From assembly GCA_964415085.1 (NCBI GenBank), contig CAYPYI010000013.1, positions 1 to 28,553 on the forward strand: a stretch of DNA of 28,553 bases, read 5' to 3'. Source of the DNA: CAYPYI01 sp964415085 (GTDB lineage Bacteria; Bacillota; Clostridia; Tissierellales; Tissierellaceae). The position numbers and the translations under genes are program-made. Shown here piece after piece: positions 24,413-28,553 of the stretch; the stretch's first letter is position 1, and every line of letters begins with the position of its first letter. The notes below the pieces were generated by a model. The model saw nothing but the letters and a program-made list of their open reading frames with translations. It had not been told where the DNA came from and did not search any database.

Positions 24413-24435
24413 ATTCATTCACCTCTTAAGTATAT

Positions 24436-25053
24436 TTAATTTATAATTTCTGTATCCATTATTATATAATTTGCTCTATGAATATATAAACTCTTTCCAT
24501 CTATGTTTAATCTTGTCATCTTAGGTAAATTCTTTGGTACTGTTACAAATACTTTCTTACCCTCATACACTCCTATTGGAACTCCTTTAGGACTTAAAAT
24601 AACAACAGTCTTACCCTTACCTATTTTGTTCTTTATATCATTTATATATCTGTCTACTGGAATTAATCCTCCACCAGTCTGAGCCTTTAATTCTTCTGGA
24701 ATTTCAAAGTCTTCAACCATATCTAATCCATCTTCTGCAAATATCATAGTGTTTCCTACTTGAATCATCTGATCTCCATTTACTGTTATTTCAAGAACAC
24801 TTGAGTCAAACTCTCCATCTTCTGTTTCAACTTTCCTTCTACTATCAAATACTTGAATTCCTATTCTACTTCCATCCATTGATAAAACTTTATTTGCATA
24901 GTGATCATAAACAGAAATGTTAAAGTGCTGACCTATTAACTCTCCCTTTGTTGTTGCTATTTTATCTCTGATTTGAGCACAACCTGAAAGAGATATAACT
25001 AGTATTAATAATAAAAGAATTATCTTACTTGATTTATTTAATTTATTATTCAT
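24436..25053 (-). CDS. Lipoprotein, resembling DUF5052-type proteins
   Basis: 205 residues from ATG 25053 with GAGGGG four bases upstream; the in-frame TTG at 25065 overlaps that site and was rejected. A lipoprotein signal peptide ends in LSGC (lipidated Cys25), so the protein sits on the outer face of the membrane. The mature part is beta-rich with short conserved-looking blocks (GQHFNISVYDHYANKVLSMDG is broken here as GQHFNISVYDHY and KVLSMDG; SSVLEITVNGDQMIQVGNTM similarly). The resemblance to DUF5052 is from memory and uncertain; no enzymatic motif is seen. The gene for the small membrane protein follows after about 24 bases, which suggests a two-gene envelope unit. Confidence 0.75.
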   Translation of the reverse strand: MNNKLNKSSKIILLLLILVISLSGCAQIRDKIATTKGELIGQHFNISVYDHYANKVLSMDGSRIGIQVFDSRRKVETEDGEFDSSVLEITVNGDQMIQVGNTMIFAEDGLDMVEDFEIPEELKAQTGGGLIPVDRYINDIKNKIGKGKTVVILSPKGVPIGVYEGKKVFVTVPKNLPKMTRLNIDGKSLYIHRANYIIMDTEIIN

Positions 25054-25097
25054 CTTACCCCTCAATTCCTTATGTTTGTTTAATATTTATATATTTG

Positions 25098-25106
25098 ATT
25101 ATATCA
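25098..25106 (-). promoter_or_regulatory. Extended -10 promoter of the lipoprotein operon
   Basis: TGATATAAT on the minus strand, 45 bases before the ATG at 25053. Confidence 0.55.
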
Positions 25107-25160
25107 TAATCAAAAAGTCTTAACATAATTATTTTCTATTTATGGATAATTACTTATTTA

Positions 25161-25169
25161 TGATATAAT
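25161..25169 (+). promoter_or_regulatory. Extended -10 promoter of the XRE-type regulator
   Basis: TGATATAAT, 53 bases before the ATG at 25222. It is divergent from the lipoprotein promoter, about 55 bases away, so the regulator could act on both. Confidence 0.55.
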
Positions 25170-25221
25170 TAATTAAGAAAAGTACATATTTAGCTATATC
25201 TATATAATAGGAGATGATACT

Positions 25222-25575
25222 ATGATGGAAAGTGGTTTGGCAGAACTTGTTAAAGAAACTAGAGAAAGTTTAAATATTACACAAGAAGAAGTCGCAGAAA
25301 AGCTTGGCATTAATAGAACAACTCTTTCTAGGTGGGAAAGTGGTGAAATTGATAATATAAAAATTAAATACATCCCTAAGCTAGCAGAAATACTTAATTT
25401 ACCAGCAATTGCTTTTATTTATCCTATGACTTACAAAGAAAATAATCATCTAGACATAAAATACTTAAATATTGCTAGTAAGCTTCAAAAAAATAATGTT
25501 GATATAGAAGATATCAACAGCTTTATAGATTTAGTTAATAACATAAAAAGTAAATCATTTATTGATATAAGATAA
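25222..25575 (+). CDS. XRE-family helix-turn-helix regulator
   Basis: 117 residues, ATG 25222 with AGGAG eight bases upstream. Residues about 6-64 form a Cro/C1-type DNA-binding domain: LNITQEEVAEKLGINRTTLSRWESG contains the turn (here cited as ITQEEVAEKLGI and NRTTLSRWESG), then IPKLAEILNLPAIAFIYP. The C-terminal 50 residues are charged and helical, possibly for dimerisation. There is no metal-binding or peptidase domain. It is divergent from the lipoprotein operon and convergent with the kinase gene; its target is not evident. Confidence 0.9.
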   Translation: MMESGLAELVKETRESLNITQEEVAEKLGINRTTLSRWESGEIDNIKIKYIPKLAEILNLPAIAFIYPMTYKENNHLDIKYLNIASKLQKNNVDIEDINSFIDLVNNIKSKSFIDIR

Positions 25576-25606
25576 AAGATAGAAGAGAATTCTTCTATCT
25601 TTTTTA
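25573..25606. terminator. Bidirectional terminator between the XRE-type gene and the kinase gene
   Basis: AAAGATAGAAGA pairs perfectly with TCTTCTATCTTT around GAAT, flanked by A and T runs. It begins at the stop codon of the XRE-type gene. Confidence 0.88.
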
Positions 25607-25622
25607 ATTTATAACTATTGAA

Positions 25623-27725
25623 TTAAAATTTATTAAGCTTAATACTTGTTTTAAATAAGTCACCATCAATTTCTATTTTAAACTCACCTTTTTGTAAATC
25701 TATTAAACTTTGAGTTATTGATAGGCCTAAACCGCTTCCATCACTGGTTCTAGATTCATCCCCTCTTTTAAATCTTTCCATTAACTCTTCTTCAGTTATA
25801 TTTAACTCATATTTAGATATATTTTTCATTATTATAAATACATTTTGTCTATTCTCTTTTATATCAATATAGACTCTGGAGTTTTCTAGGGAATATTTAA
25901 ATATATTAGAGAATAAATTTTCTATAGCTCTCCATAATAAATCTCCATCAGCTAAAACTGTTATATCATCAGACTTTTTACTAACTATAAATTCTAAATT
26001 CTTCTCTTCTATCTTATCTTCTACCTCAGCTATTCCTTGATTTAAAAGATCTATTAAATTTATTTTTTCTAAATTTACAGGTATGCTACCACTTGAAACT
26101 TTTGAAGCTTCGAATAAATCATCTATTAAAACCTTTAGTCTTTGTGATTTATTATCTAAAACATCTACATAATCATTCTTTTTATTTTCATCTACTTCAT
26201 TTTTCAGTAAATCTATATAAGTTATTATAGATGTTAAAGGAGTTCTTATATCATGAGATACATTTGTAATAAGCTCTGATTTCATTCTTTCACTTTTAAG
26301 CTCATTATCTATAGCCTTTTCTAATCCTTCACTTATATCATTTATATCATTTGCTAATTTTCCAAGCTCACCTTTATCATCAATTATTATTTTATGATCT
26401 AATTCTCCACTTCTTATTTTTTCTGTGCCTTTTTGTATTTTTTCAAATTTTCTAACCTTCTTTAAAGTAAGCCAAACTGCACCAGCTATAACAAATGGGA
26501 AGAATATTAAACTCATAACTACTATAATCGGATATAAAACAACTACAATTACTGCCTTTTTACCTGCACTGCTGCTGTTAAATATGTTACTAAAAAATGT
26601 AACTATAGCTGATATAATATTGTAAATTATCGAATTTTTAATTAAAGTTCTATTTTTAAAATGTTTAATTAATGAACTTACAAAAATAAGTCCAAAACTT
26701 CCTAGTATAGCCGTTATATATTTAACAAAACTTTGAATTTCATATCCACCGAAATAAGTGTTATCAAATGCTATCCTGTTCATAAATAATATCCATACTG
26801 TTATAATTCCTATACAAATTAATATATTTACATCTGTAAATAATCTATCAAAGGAATTTAACATCACCTCATCGTCATTCCAATATCTTCTTCCAAGTAA
26901 ACTTGTATAAATTATAAATACAACTAATAATACTGCAAATTCTATTGCTATTTTTATAAATATTTGTCTACTTTCTTCTCTTTTCTCCATCCATTCATTT
27001 TCAAACTTAGTAAAAGTATCGTCTGATAATCCTATATATATTTCTCTTTTTTCTATTGGAAATAACTCATCCTCTAAATAATCATCAAATAAATATACTG
27101 TATCTGAATATACATATTCGCTTTTACCTTGAAAATCTGTCTCCTCCATACCTGAATATATATAATATACAGGTAGTATTTCAAAATCTTCTCTTTTCAT
27201 ATTTTTGCTATTACTATATACATTAGTCCCATTTGATGCATAGTATGAAATATCTTTTAACTTATTATCTGTTTTTAAACTTTTACTTATATTTTTAAAA
27301 TTAACTAATTGCTCTTTTATCATTCTAGTTTTTATTTTCTCTACAATTTCTGGATTCTTTTCATAAAAATCCTCATATGATAATATTGGCTCTCCATTCT
27401 CATCATATCTTACATTATTATAATACTCATCTTCCATTCTATATTTAAGATGCTTTTGTTTTAATGCATCTCCTGATTTTATTCTTTCTTCATCTCCATA
27501 ATAGAAAGTTAGAGTATTTATCTTATCAAACATTTTCCATGATAGATTTTTTAGTTCATTACTATTTTTATAATCTTTTTCAAGAATTAACTCTAAATCT
27601 CCATTTTGCCCTTCTACTAAATATATGAAATTCGATAAAGTATTTGTAAATAAAATTATTATAATAAAAAATAATAATGCTTTAGTCCAAATAGAATGAC
27701 TAAATCTGTTCAATTTTGTATCCAA
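25623..27725 (-). CDS. Sensor histidine kinase with extracellular sensor and multi-helix membrane region
   Basis: 700 residues from TTG 27725, with AGGTGG nine bases upstream inside the regulator gene. Helix 1 is at about 13-35, followed by an extracellular region of about 220 residues (36-255) with no recognised fold. Then come about five further helices between 256 and 421 (clusters near 256-276, 300-317, 335-352, 365-382, 391-420), a HAMP-like linker (about 420-475), HisKA with NVSHDIRTPLT (phospho-His491), and the ATPase domain with ENLFSNIFKYS (602-612) and DGSGLGLSI (G box). The extra helices between sensor and HAMP are unusual compared with two-helix kinases. It overlaps the response regulator gene by 26 bases, so the two form one signalling pair. 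Confidence 0.93.
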   Translation of the reverse strand: MDTKLNRFSHSIWTKALLFFIIIILFTNTLSNFIYLVEGQNGDLELILEKDYKNSNELKNLSWKMFDKINTLTFYYGDEERIKSGDALKQKHLKYRMEDEYYNNVRYDENGEPILSYEDFYEKNPEIVEKIKTRMIKEQLVNFKNISKSLKTDNKLKDISYYASNGTNVYSNSKNMKREDFEILPVYYIYSGMEETDFQGKSEYVYSDTVYLFDDYLEDELFPIEKREIYIGLSDDTFTKFENEWMEKREESRQIFIKIAIEFAVLLVVFIIYTSLLGRRYWNDDEVMLNSFDRLFTDVNILICIGIITVWILFMNRIAFDNTYFGGYEIQSFVKYITAILGSFGLIFVSSLIKHFKNRTLIKNSIIYNIISAIVTFFSNIFNSSSAGKKAVIVVVLYPIIVVMSLIFFPFVIAGAVWLTLKKVRKFEKIQKGTEKIRSGELDHKIIIDDKGELGKLANDINDISEGLEKAIDNELKSERMKSELITNVSHDIRTPLTSIITYIDLLKNEVDENKKNDYVDVLDNKSQRLKVLIDDLFEASKVSSGSIPVNLEKINLIDLLNQGIAEVEDKIEEKNLEFIVSKKSDDITVLADGDLLWRAIENLFSNIFKYSLENSRVYIDIKENRQNVFIIMKNISKYELNITEEELMERFKRGDESRTSDGSGLGLSITQSLIDLQKGEFKIEIDGDLFKTSIKLNKF

Positions 27726-28386
27726 TTCCCCACACCACCTTTAAATATTTTGGCTCTTTAGGGTTTATTTCTATTTTTTCTCTAATTCTTCTTATATGAA
27801 CAGCTACTGTATTTTCAGAATTAAATGCTTCCTCCTCCCAAACACTTTCATAAATATTATCAATTGAGAAAACTTTTCCTGGGTTTTTTATAAGAAGTCT
27901 TAATATCTTATATTGAACCGGTGTCAAATAAACCTCTTCACCATCTACTCTTACTACCTTCATATCATCATCAAGTTCTAACCCACCTGTAGTAAATAAA
28001 TTTTGCTTTACTTCCATACTACCAAGCGCTGTGTATCTTCTCAGTTGTGATTTTACTCTTGCAATTAATTCTAAAGGATTAAATGGTTTTGTCATATAGT
28101 CATCTGCACCCATTGTTAAACCCATTATTTTATCAGTATCTTCTGATTTTGCAGATAACATAATAACTGGTATGTTTTCTTTCTCTCTTATTTTAAGAGT
28201 TGCTTCTATTCCGTCCATTTTAGGCATCATTATATCCATAATTATTAAATGTATAGTATTATTATTTACTTTTTCTAAAGCTTCTACACCATCTTTTGCT
28301 TGTAGAACATTATAACCTTCATTTCTTAAATATATACTTATGGCTTCTAGTATATCCTTATCATCGTCACAAACAAGTATATTCAT
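27700..28386 (-). CDS. OmpR/PhoB-family response regulator
   Basis: 228 residues, ATG 28386 with AGGAGTGA eight bases upstream. The receiver domain (1-120) has the acidic pocket Asp7-Asp9, phospho-acceptor Asp51 (LIIMDIMMPKMDG), the SAK switch residue and the TKPF lysine. The C-terminal winged helix (about 130-225) has LTPVQYKILRLLIKNPGKVFS, cited here as LTPVQYKILRLL and NPGKVFS, and NTVAVHIRRIREKI, the DNA-recognition helix. It resembles VanR-like regulators of envelope stress and resistance. The kinase gene follows with a 26-base overlap. Target genes are not evident; the lipoprotein and exported DUF3298 genes nearby are candidates only by proximity. Confidence 0.95.
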   Translation of the reverse strand: MNILVCDDDKDILEAISIYLRNEGYNVLQAKDGVEALEKVNNNTIHLIIMDIMMPKMDGIEATLKIREKENIPVIMLSAKSEDTDKIMGLTMGADDYMTKPFNPLELIARVKSQLRRYTALGSMEVKQNLFTTGGLELDDDMKVVRVDGEEVYLTPVQYKILRLLIKNPGKVFSIDNIYESVWEEEAFNSENTVAVHIRRIREKIEINPKEPKYLKVVWGIGYKIEQI

Positions 28387-28421
28387 ATTATTTTCACTCC
28401 TGTCAAATTAATGTTGATTTT

Positions 28422-28430
28422 AGTATATCA
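28422..28430 (-). promoter_or_regulatory. Extended -10 promoter of the two-component operon
   Basis: TGATATACT on the minus strand, one mismatch from TGnTATAAT, about 36 bases before the response regulator start. Confidence 0.5.
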
Positions 28431-28504
28431 CAACCTTTTATCCTTGTATTTATATACTAACAAAAAGATATGAATAAATATGATATTTAATCTTACAAAT
28501 TTCT

Positions 28505-28538
28505 TAAAAAAAGAAATCATACAAAATATATGATTTCT
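28505..28538 (-). terminator. Terminator of a minus-strand gene lying beyond the window
   Basis: AGAAATCATA pairs with TATGATTTCT and, on the minus strand, is followed by a run of seven T. Confidence 0.7.
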
Positions 28539-28553
28539 CCTAGATTTAATCTT

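Noticed and set aside
1..28553. CRISPR arrays, tRNA or rRNA genes, transposases, prophage genes
   Set aside because: No regularly spaced repeats, no cloverleaf or rRNA sequence, and no gene of those families was seen on either strand.

Overview
The window is very AT-rich, densely coding, and uses GTG/TTG starts behind strong GGAGG-type ribosome sites and short intrinsic terminators. With its PdaC-like deacetylase, YkpA/YbiT-type ABC-F protein, FeoAB, DUF3298 proteins and SigA-like sigma factor, this points to a low-GC Firmicute of class Clostridia. Genus was not determined. No rRNA, tRNA, CRISPR array, transposase or prophage gene was seen, so this looks like ordinary chromosome with a few accessory patches.

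Layout. 1-3556 (-): heterodimeric ABC exporter, the left gene cut by the window edge. 3861-5336 (+): membrane-anchored polysaccharide deacetylase. 5521-6699 (-): unrecognised protein with a very acidic tail, flanked by two related terminator hairpins in opposite orientation. 7009-7695 (-): purC, outside any pur cluster. 7847-8440 (+): DsbA-family oxidoreductase. 8544-10145 (+): ABC-F ATPase with a degenerate second nucleotide site. 10189-11487 (-): HtrA-like protease. 11582-12409 (-): TtcA-like PP-loop tRNA thiolase. 12618-13709 (+): ychF. 13843-14550 (+): AraC-type regulator. 14565-18612 (-): feoA, feoB (frameshifted), a nicotianamine-synthase-like SAM enzyme, a flippase-like membrane protein and pssA. 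18791-20168 (-): ccdA and a TlpA-like thioredoxin. 20321-21580 (+): ArsP_2-family putative metal exporter. 21724-22563 (+): sigma-70 factor lacking region 1.1. 22600-23946 (-): exported DUF3298/copper-amine-oxidase-like protein. 24088-25053 (-): lipoprotein plus a small membrane protein whose 5' end looks frameshifted. 25222-25575 (+): XRE-type regulator. 25623-28386 (-): OmpR-type response regulator and histidine kinase.

The most interesting part is 13764-18699. A near-perfect Fur box lies just downstream of the feoA promoter. Five closely packed or overlapping genes follow: ferrous iron uptake, then a nicotianamine-synthase-like enzyme, an LPG-synthase-type membrane protein and phosphatidylserine synthase. 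A second, weaker Fur-like site sits at the same relative place in front of the convergent AraC-type gene. Together they may be an iron-starvation module that couples Fe(II) import to a SAM-dependent product or to lipid remodelling. I know of no described system with this composition. The feoB reading frame is broken by one base near its 5' end, by real decay or by sequence error.
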